DNA of 5,674 bases from JACQGZ01 sp036004665 (GTDB taxonomy: Bacteria > Sysuimicrobiota > Sysuimicrobiia > Sysuimicrobiales > Humicultoraceae), in contig DASYRG010000045.1 in assembly GCA_036004665.1 (NCBI GenBank), positions 1 through 5,674 on the forward strand. Reading direction: 5' to 3'. Below the pieces are notes generated by a model that had not been told where the DNA came from, did not search any database, and saw only the letters and a list, made by a program, of their open reading frames with translations. Positions 1 to 4,879 of the stretch are shown piece after piece. How positions within the stretch are numbered: position 1 is the first letter of the stretch; each line of letters starts with the position of its first letter. Position numbers and translations under genes: made by a program.

Positions 1-267
1 TGTCGACTCAGGCACGTAGCGGGAGAGCGTGTCGAAGATCGCGCTGCGCACCAGCGCCTGATCGATAAAGAGGCCGACCGCCGCCACGACCGCGATGAGC
101 AAAGGGAAGATGGAGAAGAGGGCGGAGTAGGCGATGGTCGCAGCCAGATCAGGCGCGCCGTCGGCGAGGAACTTCTTATACGCTTCCCACGCCAGCCATA
201 CCGGCCGGACGCGCGGCAGCGCAATGGGTTGGCGCCATGTGAGCCGCACGGCGTCCCATTGTAGCAT
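1..267 (-). CDS. YihY/BrkB-family inner membrane protein (5' part; 3' end outside window)
   Basis: Only the first 89 codons are present; the frame runs open off the left edge. A short basic/aromatic N-terminal segment (residues 1-32, with W-x-A-W-E-A-Y-K-K-F near 24-33) leads into a phrase typical of the YihY/BrkB (formerly 'ribonuclease BN') family: D-G-A-x-D-L-A-A-T-I-A-Y-S-A-L-F-S-I-F-P-L at about 36-56, forming the first membrane helix to about residue 68. Family members are roughly 280-400 residues long with about six helices in the inner membrane; their biochemical function is not settled, and the old RNase BN label is known to be wrong for this family. The ATG start at 267 is 13 bases past the arsM stop; a weak AGGA (within 279-283) overlapping that stop is the only ribosome binding candidate. 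An in-frame GTG at 249 is an alternative start. The small gap suggests co-transcription with the ars genes, without proving a role in arsenic resistance. Confidence 0.83.
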   Translation of the reverse strand, partial: MLQWDAVRLTWRQPIALPRVRPVWLAWEAYKKFLADGAPDLAATIAYSALFSIFPLLIAVVAAVGLFIDQALVRSAIFDTLSRYVPEST

Positions 268-280
268 CCAGCGGCGTGTC

Positions 281-967
281 CTACGGCTTGCGGGCGCGCA
301 CCGTCAGGCTATAAACGTTCCCTTCCCCGCGGGCTAAGACCGCGATGTCCTCGAACCCTGCGCGGTGGATGCGCTCCAGATAGAGGAGCTCAGGGTCAGC
401 GCCGTCGATGCAGCCAGCCCACTTCTCGGGATCGGGCGGGCCATCGGGCCGCGGCTGCGCACGGACCATGTCGGAGACAACCATCCGGCCGCCGGCTTTC
501 AGCACCCGGAAGGCTTCCGCGAAGGCGCGCCCCTTATCGGGGATCAGGTTCAGCACGCAGTTGCTCAGCACGACGTCGACGCTGCCGCCGGCGACGGGGA
601 GGTGCTCGATCTCACCCAGGCGGAATTCGACCTGGGGAAAACCCAATCTGGCCGCGTCTTCCTGGGACCGCGCGACCATCGCGGACGTCATATCCACGCC
701 GATGACGCGCCCGTGAGTGCCGACCCGCTGGGCGGCGCGGAAGGCGTCCAGCCCGCGGCCCGAGCCGAGATCGAGAACGACCTCTCCCGATCGCAGCGCA
801 GCCGCTTCCACGGGCGTCCCGCATCCAAATGAGGGAATACCAAGAAACTCCACGGCGCCGGCCGGCCCCGCGTCCTCGCCGCAGCCGCATGAGTCGCCGC
901 AGCAATCGCCTCCCGCCGCACGCGTGTAATGCTCCCGGACGGCCTCTTTGATCTCTGCGTCGATCAC
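281..967 (-). CDS. arsM: Arsenite S-adenosylmethionine methyltransferase (ArsM)
   Basis: Cytosolic enzyme of 228 residues that methylates As(III) using SAM, giving mono-, di- and possibly volatile trimethylated arsenic. The SAM-binding Rossmann motif I is V-L-D-L-G-S-G-R-G at about 64-72, followed by V-I-G-V-D-M-T at 88-94 and the ArsM phrase E-F-R-L-G-E-I-E-H-L-P at 114-124. All cysteine positions expected for As(III) binding are present: Cys22-Cys23 in a Cys-rich N-terminus (also Cys27 and Cys29), Cys49 in S-F-G-C-G, Cys137 in S-N-C-V-L-N-L and Cys186 in A-G-C-I-D-G-A. I chose the GTG at 967 because AGGAGG (975-980) lies 7 bases upstream and family similarity (I-K-E-A-V-R-E-x-Y) starts there; the frame also stays open to an upstream start at 1024, which would add 19 unlikely residues. 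Its first four bases overlap the stop of the acetyltransferase gene (GTGA), so translation is probably coupled. Family identity is secure; the final methylated product is not predictable. Confidence 0.95.
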   Translation of the reverse strand: MIDAEIKEAVREHYTRAAGGDCCGDSCGCGEDAGPAGAVEFLGIPSFGCGTPVEAAALRSGEVVLDLGSGRGLDAFRAAQRVGTHGRVIGVDMTSAMVARSQEDAARLGFPQVEFRLGEIEHLPVAGGSVDVVLSNCVLNLIPDKGRAFAEAFRVLKAGGRMVVSDMVRAQPRPDGPPDPEKWAGCIDGADPELLYLERIHRAGFEDIAVLARGEGNVYSLTVRARKP

Positions 968-1443
968 GATCCTGCCTCCTCGCCATCCTGAAGGGTCATC
1001 GACATCACCAGGGCCGTCGCGCACGACGGTGAGGTGAACTCACTGGATGAGAGCAGGCGCGGGTCCATTCGTTCGCGCGCCGACTCTCGAAACCCCAGCC
1101 GGGAGAAGAAGGGCCCGGCCGTCTCGGTGAGCAGGGCGACGTTTCGGATGCCTCGCTGGCGCGCCGCGGCAAGCGCCGCCCGGACGAGCCGCGCGCCCAG
1201 TCCGTAGCCGCGCAGGGAAGCCGCCACCGCAACCGATCGCAGCAGGCCCACTCCGTCGTACACTTCAAGCCCCGCCACTCCGACGATGCTGGCTCCGTCA
1301 TCGGCAACGAGGAACCCGCCCATCTGCTCGGCGACTCCCGCCGTGAGCAGCCCGGCGTCGTCGAGCACCGCTAGGATTTCAGGGAGGTCACCTCGCACGG
1401 CCGGTCTGATCGTGAGGCCATGCACCTTCCCGGGGTCGCTCAC
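964..1443 (-). CDS. arsN2: GNAT-family N-acetyltransferase, ArsN2-like
   Basis: A 159-residue single-domain GNAT acetyltransferase using acetyl-CoA in the cytosol. It opens with L-T-I-R-P-A-V-x-x-D-L (10-20), has the strand phrase G-L-L-R-S-V-A-V (66-73), then the acetyl-CoA pyrophosphate loop R-G-Y-G-L-G (78-83), and a late F-F-S-R-L-G-F (112-118) typical of GNAT folds. The LLRS-V-A-V stretch, T-E-T-A-x-x-F-F and the tail S-S-S-E-F-T-S-P-S-C (132-141) resemble proteins annotated as arsenic-resistance acetyltransferase ArsN2, as I recall that family. ArsN1 relatives acetylate arsinothricin; the substrate of ArsN2 is not established. The GTG at 1443 is preferred: GGAGG (1451-1455) sits 7 bases upstream and the GNAT fold starts directly after it, whereas the longer open frame to 1617 would lie across arsR. 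Both ends overlap neighbours by GTGA (arsR upstream, arsM downstream), supporting one co-translated unit. GNAT assignment is firm; the ArsN2 subfamily rests on resemblance plus position between arsR and arsM. Confidence 0.87.
   Translation of the reverse strand: MSDPGKVHGLTIRPAVRGDLPEILAVLDDAGLLTAGVAEQMGGFLVADDGASIVGVAGLEVYDGVGLLRSVAVAASLRGYGLGARLVRAALAAARQRGIRNVALLTETAGPFFSRLGFRESARERMDPRLLSSSEFTSPSCATALVMSMTLQDGEEAGS
975..980 (-). promoter_or_regulatory. Ribosome binding site fixing the arsM GTG start
   Basis: AGGAGG read on the minus strand, 7 bases before the GTG at 967. It lies inside the last codons of the acetyltransferase gene (encoding Glu-Glu-Ala) and decides in favour of GTG 967 over the longer open frame. 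Confidence 0.85.
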
Positions 1444-1787
1444 AGCAACACCTCCAGGCCACTGACGAAGGTTTTTAGCGCCGGACGAGCCAGGGCATAG
1501 TAGGCCCATGTACCGCGGCGCTCCGCGGTGACGATCCCCGCCTCGCGCAGGATCTTCAGGTGGTGGGAAATGGTGGGCTGGCCCAGATCGAAGGCGGCTT
1601 CGATCTCGCAGACGCATAGTGAGTCGTGCCCGGAGAGCAGGTAAAGTATCCGCAGCCGCGTCGGATCAGCGAAGGCTGTGAGGACGCGCTCCTGATCGGC
1701 CAGCCGCTCATCATCAAAACGAGTGCGGGCGACCTCCTCTGTGCAGCTCGGGGTGCAGCAACTGCGGGCAATGGTGGCAGTGGCCAT
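1440..1787 (-). CDS. arsR: ArsR/SmtB-family arsenic-responsive repressor
   Basis: A 115-residue winged-helix repressor, expected to act as a dimer that blocks the ars promoter and leaves DNA when As(III) binds. The core starts at A-F-A-D-P-T-R-L-R-I-L (38-48); the metalloid motif L-C-V-C-E-I is at 57-62 (Cys58, Cys60); the recognition helix region D-L-G-Q-P-T-I-S-H-H-L-K-I-L-R-E-A-G is at 67-84; the wing is R-R-G-T-W-A-Y-Y at 90-97. The third cysteine of the E. coli ELCVCDLC motif is Glu63 here, while the N-terminus carries Cys10, Cys11 and Cys15, reminiscent of the vicinal Cys pair of Corynebacterium ArsR. The ATG at 1787 follows AAGGAGG with an 11-base spacer and lies 17 bases downstream of a perfect ArsR-type dyad on the promoter, so autoregulation is very likely. 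First gene of the ars operon; its TGA overlaps the acetyltransferase GTG. Antimony or another soft metal as co-inducer cannot be excluded. Confidence 0.95.
   Translation of the reverse strand: MATATIARSCCTPSCTEEVARTRFDDERLADQERVLTAFADPTRLRILYLLSGHDSLCVCEIEAAFDLGQPTISHHLKILREAGIVTAERRGTWAYYALARPALKTFVSGLEVLL
1451..1455 (-). promoter_or_regulatory. Ribosome binding site fixing the arsN2 GTG start
   Basis: GGAGG read on the minus strand, 7 bases before the GTG at 1443 and inside the final codons of arsR (Leu-Glu-Val). It supports the short 159-residue product over the longer open frame that would cover half of arsR. Confidence 0.85.
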
Positions 1788-1798
1788 CTATCGGCAAA

Positions 1799-1805
1799 CC
1801 TCCTT
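1799..1805 (-). promoter_or_regulatory. Ribosome binding site of arsR
   Basis: AAGGAGG on the minus strand, 11 bases before the arsR ATG. Its first base is also the last base of the operator dyad, so the untranslated leader is very short, about 27 bases if transcription starts near 1814. Confidence 0.85.
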
Positions 1806-1826
1806 ATATTGATAGCCATCAATATA
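1805..1826 (-). promoter_or_regulatory. ArsR operator (perfect inverted repeat)
   Basis: Two perfect 9-base arms, TATATTGAT at 1805-1813 and ATCAATATA at 1818-1826, are separated by four bases (AGCC on the plus strand). This matches the general form of ArsR/SmtB binding sites, AT-rich dyads with ATTGAT/ATCAAT half-sites. It lies 17 bases upstream of arsR and contains the -10 hexamer in its promoter-distal arm, so a bound ArsR dimer would block RNA polymerase. The AT-rich dyad stands out in otherwise GC-rich DNA. That ArsR of this operon binds it is inference from position and form. Confidence 0.92.
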
Positions 1827-1849
1827 CCCTCGCACTCTGAGCGTGTCAA
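1821..1849 (-). promoter_or_regulatory. Sigma-70 type promoter of the ars operon
   Basis: On the minus strand the -35 box TTGACA occupies 1844-1849 (perfect consensus) and the -10 box TATATT occupies 1821-1826 (one mismatch to TATAAT), with an optimal 17-base spacer. The expected start point near 1814 falls inside the operator. Such a strong promoter needs tight repression, consistent with the perfect dyad over the -10 box. Confidence 0.9.
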
Positions 1850-1908
1850 CGCCGGAAGGAGGAACGGAGCGATACGAGGTTAGGTCGAGTGACGGTTTTG
1901 CCTCCCAG

Positions 1909-3210
1909 CTATGGTCCGGGCGAGATCGACTGAGGTCCCTGCAGCAGGTTGGGGAGGAAGAGAGGGATCGCGGGTACGTAGGTAACCAGAGCCAGCACGA
2001 TGAGCAGCACGATGATGAAGGGGATCGCCTCGTGGAAGACTTTACCGACCGGCTGCTTCGCAACCGCGCAGGCGGTGAGCAGCACCGAAGCCACCGGTGG
2101 GGTCTGCTGGCCGATGGCCAGGTTGAGGGTGACAATGATCCCGAAGTGTGTGGGATCGATGCCCACCTGGCGCACCAGCTGCATGACGATAGGAACGATC
2201 AGTAGGATGGCCGCGGCACTGTGCAGGAACATGCCGGCGATCAACAGGAAGACGTTGAGGAAGAGCAGCACAAGATAGCGGTTCGAGGTCAGGCCGAGCA
2301 CGAACTGGGCTAGGTGCTGCGGCACCTGCTCGTTGGTCAGGTACCATCCCAGCACGGCCGACCCCGCCACGATCATCATCACCGAGGCGGTCTGCACCAC
2401 CCCGTCGAGCGTGACCGCGCGCAGCTGTCGAAAATTCATCTCCCGGTAGATAAAGGTCCCGATGATGAAGGCGGCCAGCACCGCGAGGCCGGCCGCCTCC
2501 GTGGCGGTCACGATGCCGCCGAACATTCCTCCCAGGATGATCACCGGCAGCAGCAGAGTCCAGCCGGCCTGCCTGAAGGTCACGGCCAGCCGAGACCACG
2601 AGAAGGCTGCGTCCACGGGAAACCCGTACTTGTGGGCTTTGTAATACACCACGGCCATCATCAGTAACCCGCCGATAACGCCCGGGGCGAAGCCCGTCAG
2701 GAAGAGCCGCGTCACCGAGGTCTCCGCCATCACCGCGTAGAGGATCATCGGAATGGACGGGGGGATGATGATCGCCAGCGAGGCCGTCACCGAGGTCAGT
2801 GCCGCAGTGAAGGCCGGGGTGTACCCTTTGCGCACCATCGCCGGGATGATGATGCTGCCCAAGGCCGCCACGTCCGCCACCGCCGACCCCGAGATCTCGG
2901 CGAAGAACATCGAGTCGACCACGTTCACCATGGCGAGGCCGCCGCGGATGTGCCCGACGAGGGCGGAGGCCAGGTTGATGATGCGCAGCGAGATGCCGGA
3001 GGAGTTCATCATCCCGCCGGCCAGCACGAAAAGGGGTATCGCGAGCAGCGGGAACTTGCCGGCGCCGGAAAAGAGCTGCAGGGGGACGACGACGGGGGTT
3101 GTCCCGCCTCCGATTAGCAGGACGGCGAGTGTCGCCGCGATCAAGGCAAAACCGATCGGGACAGACAGAGCCGAGAGGGCCACGATCAGGCCGATGACAA
3201 GCGCCGTCAC
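1909..3210 (-). CDS. dctM: TRAP transporter large permease subunit, DctM family
   Basis: A 433-residue, very hydrophobic inner membrane protein of the usual length for DctM subunits (about 425-435, 12 or so membrane segments, ion transporter superfamily). It forms the Na+-driven channel through which the substrate delivered by DctP passes. Family marks are P-L-F-V-L-A-G-G-M-M at 59-68, F-A-E-I-S-G-S-A-V-A-D-V-A-A-L-G at 103-118, I-I-P-P-S-I-P-M-I-L-Y at 148-158, T-A-T-E-A-A-G at 235-241 and the repeat-related G-Q-Q-T-P-P-V-A at 367-374; the S-G-S and T-P-P regions are the two pseudo-symmetric clefts of the fold. The GTG at 3210 overlaps the dctQ stop as GTGA, and no Shine-Dalgarno sequence precedes it, so translation probably depends on coupling to dctQ. 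Last gene of the dctPQM operon. Residue 330 is His in M-F-L-H-S-A where I recall Asp being common. The substrate is not readable from this subunit. Confidence 0.96.
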   Translation of the reverse strand: MTALVIGLIVALSALSVPIGFALIAATLAVLLIGGGTTPVVVPLQLFSGAGKFPLLAIPLFVLAGGMMNSSGISLRIINLASALVGHIRGGLAMVNVVDSMFFAEISGSAVADVAALGSIIIPAMVRKGYTPAFTAALTSVTASLAIIIPPSIPMILYAVMAETSVTRLFLTGFAPGVIGGLLMMAVVYYKAHKYGFPVDAAFSWSRLAVTFRQAGWTLLLPVIILGGMFGGIVTATEAAGLAVLAAFIIGTFIYREMNFRQLRAVTLDGVVQTASVMMIVAGSAVLGWYLTNEQVPQHLAQFVLGLTSNRYLVLLFLNVFLLIAGMFLHSAAAILLIVPIVMQLVRQVGIDPTHFGIIVTLNLAIGQQTPPVASVLLTACAVAKQPVGKVFHEAIPFIIVLLIVLALVTYVPAIPLFLPNLLQGPQSISPGP

Positions 3211-3737
3211 GGTCGGGCGCGGCGGAGCAGACGGGCCAGGCGGGAGAAGCTGATGAGAAACATCAGAGCGCCGCTGATTGGTATGGCGCTGTAGATCCAG
3301 TTGAGACGGACGCTGGGGAGGGAGACCGCCCGGTCGAAGGAAGCCGCCTGCACCAGCGTCCAGCCGTAGTAGAAGAGGGCCCCCTGCACCAGCAGCATGA
3401 TCACTTCCGCGGCCAGTTCAAAGCCGCGGCGCACGGGCGCCGGGAGATAGTCGATCAGGGTCTCAAAGCCGATATGGGCCCGCCGCTGGGTGGCCAGCAC
3501 CGATCCGTAGAAGGTCAGCCAGACCAGCAGGAACTCCGCGAACTCGTCGTACCAGGGCAGGGCCCGCTCGATGACATAGCGATAGAAGACCCCGGTCAGG
3601 ACGATGACCGCCATCCCAACCATCAGGACGATACAGTAGGCTTCTAGCAGGGCGATCAGCCGGTTGAGGGCCGGCGTCAGAACGCCAAGTCCGGCGGAAA
3701 CAGGCGGCTCGCCTCTGCCCTCCTCGCCGAGGGCCAT
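3207..3737 (-). CDS. dctQ: TRAP transporter small permease subunit, DctQ family
   Basis: A 176-residue inner membrane protein with four predicted membrane segments, at about 32-52, 64-83, 108-128 and 147-167, matching the DctQ small subunit, which pairs with DctM and is needed for transport. The diagnostic region between helices one and two is F-Y-R-Y-V (51-55) and P-W-Y-D-E-F-A-E-F-L-L-V-W-L-T-F-Y-G (61-78), followed by R-R-A-H-I-G-F-E-T-L (85-94); the W-x-x-E and A-H-I elements are family hallmarks. About 25 residues precede the first helix, which is slightly long, but no better start is evident. The ATG at 3737 follows the dctP stop after four bases and has no recognisable Shine-Dalgarno sequence, suggesting reinitiation by ribosomes finishing dctP. 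Its stop overlaps the dctM start. Separate dctQ and dctM genes exclude the fused DctQM type. Confidence 0.94.
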   Translation of the reverse strand: MALGEEGRGEPPVSAGLGVLTPALNRLIALLEAYCIVLMVGMAVIVLTGVFYRYVIERALPWYDEFAEFLLVWLTFYGSVLATQRRAHIGFETLIDYLPAPVRRGFELAAEVIMLLVQGALFYYGWTLVQAASFDRAVSLPSVRLNWIYSAIPISGALMFLISFSRLARLLRRARP

Positions 3738-3741
3738 TAGA

Positions 3742-4755
3742 TCAGCGTAGCGATTGGATCAGCCTGATCAAGGCCGCTCCGCTGGGGACCTCCTTGGAAA
3801 ACTCCTCGTAGATGGCCTTGGACGCGTCGATCCACGCCTTCTTGTCCACGCTGTTGACGCGCAGGCGTGCATTGGCCTTCTGCATGTCGTCGATCAGCGA
3901 GTTGTCGAGCCGCTGCCCATTGGCACGAGCGTAGTCCTCCATCTCTTCGGCGATGCGGCGCAGGACGATGCGGATATCCGGCGGGATGGTCTGCCACCAG
4001 CGCTCCCCGGCGGTGGGATAGGCCGGCGTGTACACGTGGCCGGTGAGGGAAAGGAAGCGTTGCACCTCGTGGAACTTCGCGCCCCAGATCTGGGCGATGG
4101 GGTTCTCCTGGCCATCCATCACACCGGTCTGCAGGGCGGAGAAGACCTCAGCGAACGCCATGGGGGTGGGGTTGGCGCCGTAGGACTGGAACATCTTCTG
4201 CCGCCACACCCCGCGTGGGATGCGCAGCTTGATCCCGCGCAGGTCTTCGGGCCGGTTGATCACTCGGACGTTATTGGTGATGTGGCGGAAGCCGTTCTCC
4301 CAGAAGGCCAGCAGGCGCAATCCCTGCCGCACCGCGGCCCCCTCGAAGAGAACCTTGCGAAGCTCCGCGTTGTCGGCCACCCGCCCCATGTGGGCGTGGT
4401 CGGTGATGAGATACGGCATCTCAAAGATCCCGAAGACGTCGTCGACAGAGCTCATGATCGTCGAGGGGAGGAACATCTCCAGCGCCCCGACCCGCACCCC
4501 CCGGATCATGTCCTCGTCGGTGCCGAGCTGGCTGGAGTGAAAGACGCGCATCTCGACACGGCCGGCCAGTTCCCGGTTGACGCGGCGCGCGTACTCGTTG
4601 GCGGTCAGGTCAAAGAGAGATGCCGGAAAGCCGACGTGTCCGAACCGGATGATGATCCTTTGCTGGGCTCCGGCTCGAGGGAGCGCGGTCAGGTTCAGGG
4701 CGACAGCGACGATCAGGAGCGCGACGCAGAGGACGGGAACGCGGGACCTGCGCAT
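3742..4755 (-). CDS. dctP: TRAP transporter periplasmic solute-binding protein, DctP family
   Basis: A 337-residue precursor that captures an organic acid in the periplasm for DctQM. A Sec signal peptide is clear: basic R-R-S-R start, hydrophobic core 6-25 and probable cleavage after A-G-A at 28-30. The mature part opens with I-I-I-R-F-G-H-V (34-41) and contains the family signatures L-R-G-I-K-L-R-I-P (172-180), G-A-N-P-T-P-M-A-F-A-E-V-F-S-A-L (193-208) and G-V-M-D-G-Q-E-N-P (211-219). Arg178 matches the conserved arginine that forms the salt bridge to the substrate carboxylate in DctP-type proteins such as SiaP, so a carboxylic acid is expected. Length is typical. The ATG at 4755 is chosen because AAAGGAGG lies 7 bases upstream and the signal peptide starts there; the frame is open much further upstream but would run antisense through the divergent gene. 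First gene of dctPQM. Ligand identity is unknown; the divergent CoA transferase hints at an acid used as a CoA thioester. Confidence 0.95.
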   Translation of the reverse strand: MRRSRVPVLCVALLIVAVALNLTALPRAGAQQRIIIRFGHVGFPASLFDLTANEYARRVNRELAGRVEMRVFHSSQLGTDEDMIRGVRVGALEMFLPSTIMSSVDDVFGIFEMPYLITDHAHMGRVADNAELRKVLFEGAAVRQGLRLLAFWENGFRHITNNVRVINRPEDLRGIKLRIPRGVWRQKMFQSYGANPTPMAFAEVFSALQTGVMDGQENPIAQIWGAKFHEVQRFLSLTGHVYTPAYPTAGERWWQTIPPDIRIVLRRIAEEMEDYARANGQRLDNSLIDDMQKANARLRVNSVDKKAWIDASKAIYEEFSKEVPSGAALIRLIQSLR

Positions 4756-4762
4756 GGCGTGT

Positions 4763-4770
4763 CCTCCTTT
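4763..4770 (-). promoter_or_regulatory. Strong ribosome binding site of dctP
   Basis: AAAGGAGG on the minus strand, 7 bases before the dctP ATG. It is the only strong ribosome binding site in the TRAP operon and fixes the dctP start within a much longer open frame. Confidence 0.88.
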
Positions 4771-4840
4771 CGTCTGCGAGCCTGGTTTCTTTCGGGCGTC
4801 GCGGAGGAGTCTCCTGCGGTGCGCTCCAGGGGTCTCCTCC

Positions 4841-4860
4841 CCACGCTGCGAACAGTGTGG
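4841..4860 (+). repeat. Inverted repeat / potential RNA hairpin upstream of the CoA transferase gene
   Basis: Arms CCACGCTG (4841-4848) and CAGTGTGG (4853-4860) flank the loop CGAA. Seven of eight positions are complementary, and the eighth is a G-T pair that would also form in plus-strand RNA. It ends 4 bases before the AGAGG (4864-4868) that may serve the ATG at 4880. It could be a dyad operator or a leader hairpin affecting translation; no run of T follows, so it is not a standard terminator. Confidence 0.5.
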
Positions 4861-4879
4861 CCCAGAGGTGGTGGCGGCG

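Larger units (their letters stand above)
4756..4879. promoter_or_regulatory. Divergent intergenic region between dctP and the CoA transferase gene
   Basis: These 124 bases should hold the control elements of both divergent units. There is no TA dinucleotide on either strand, so no standard -10 box exists, and I see no sigma-54 type TGGC/TTGC pair. What is visible is a GTCTCCT direct repeat at 4809-4815 and 4832-4838 (23 bases apart, about two helical turns), a short palindrome AGGAG-T-CTCCT at 4805-4815, and the longer dyad at 4841-4860. These could be activator or repressor sites; the sequence does not show which protein binds. Promoters may be non-standard, or the CoA transferase promoter may lie inside dctP and vice versa. 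Confidence 0.5.

Noticed and set aside
968..1024. Longer arsM starting at 1024
   Set aside because: The added 19 residues are not ArsM-like and overlap the acetyltransferase gene; the GTG at 967 has AGGAGG at 7 bases and a GTGA junction.
1444..1617. Longer acetyltransferase starting at 1617
   Set aside because: The extra 58 residues are an out-of-frame reading of arsR and precede the conserved GNAT start; GGAGG lies 7 bases before the GTG at 1443.
1850..1908. Possible dctM terminator from GGAGG / CCTCC
   Set aside because: Only a 5-base stem with a long loop and no T tract; not a credible intrinsic terminator.
1843..2205. A 120-codon open frame on the plus strand, divergent from arsR
   Set aside because: It is antisense to the 3' end of dctM, polar and low in complexity, has no family resemblance, and is best explained as a shadow frame in GC-rich DNA.
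2753..3253. A 166-codon open frame on the plus strand
   Set aside because: It is antisense to dctM and dctQ, with a composition mirroring the hydrophobic codons opposite; no motif or ribosome site supports it.
4803..4840. GGAGGAG ... CTCCTCC stem as a terminator or attenuator
   Set aside because: The arms are 7 bases with a 24-base loop and no following T run on either strand; too weak to call, although the same bases are noted as part of the divergent control region.
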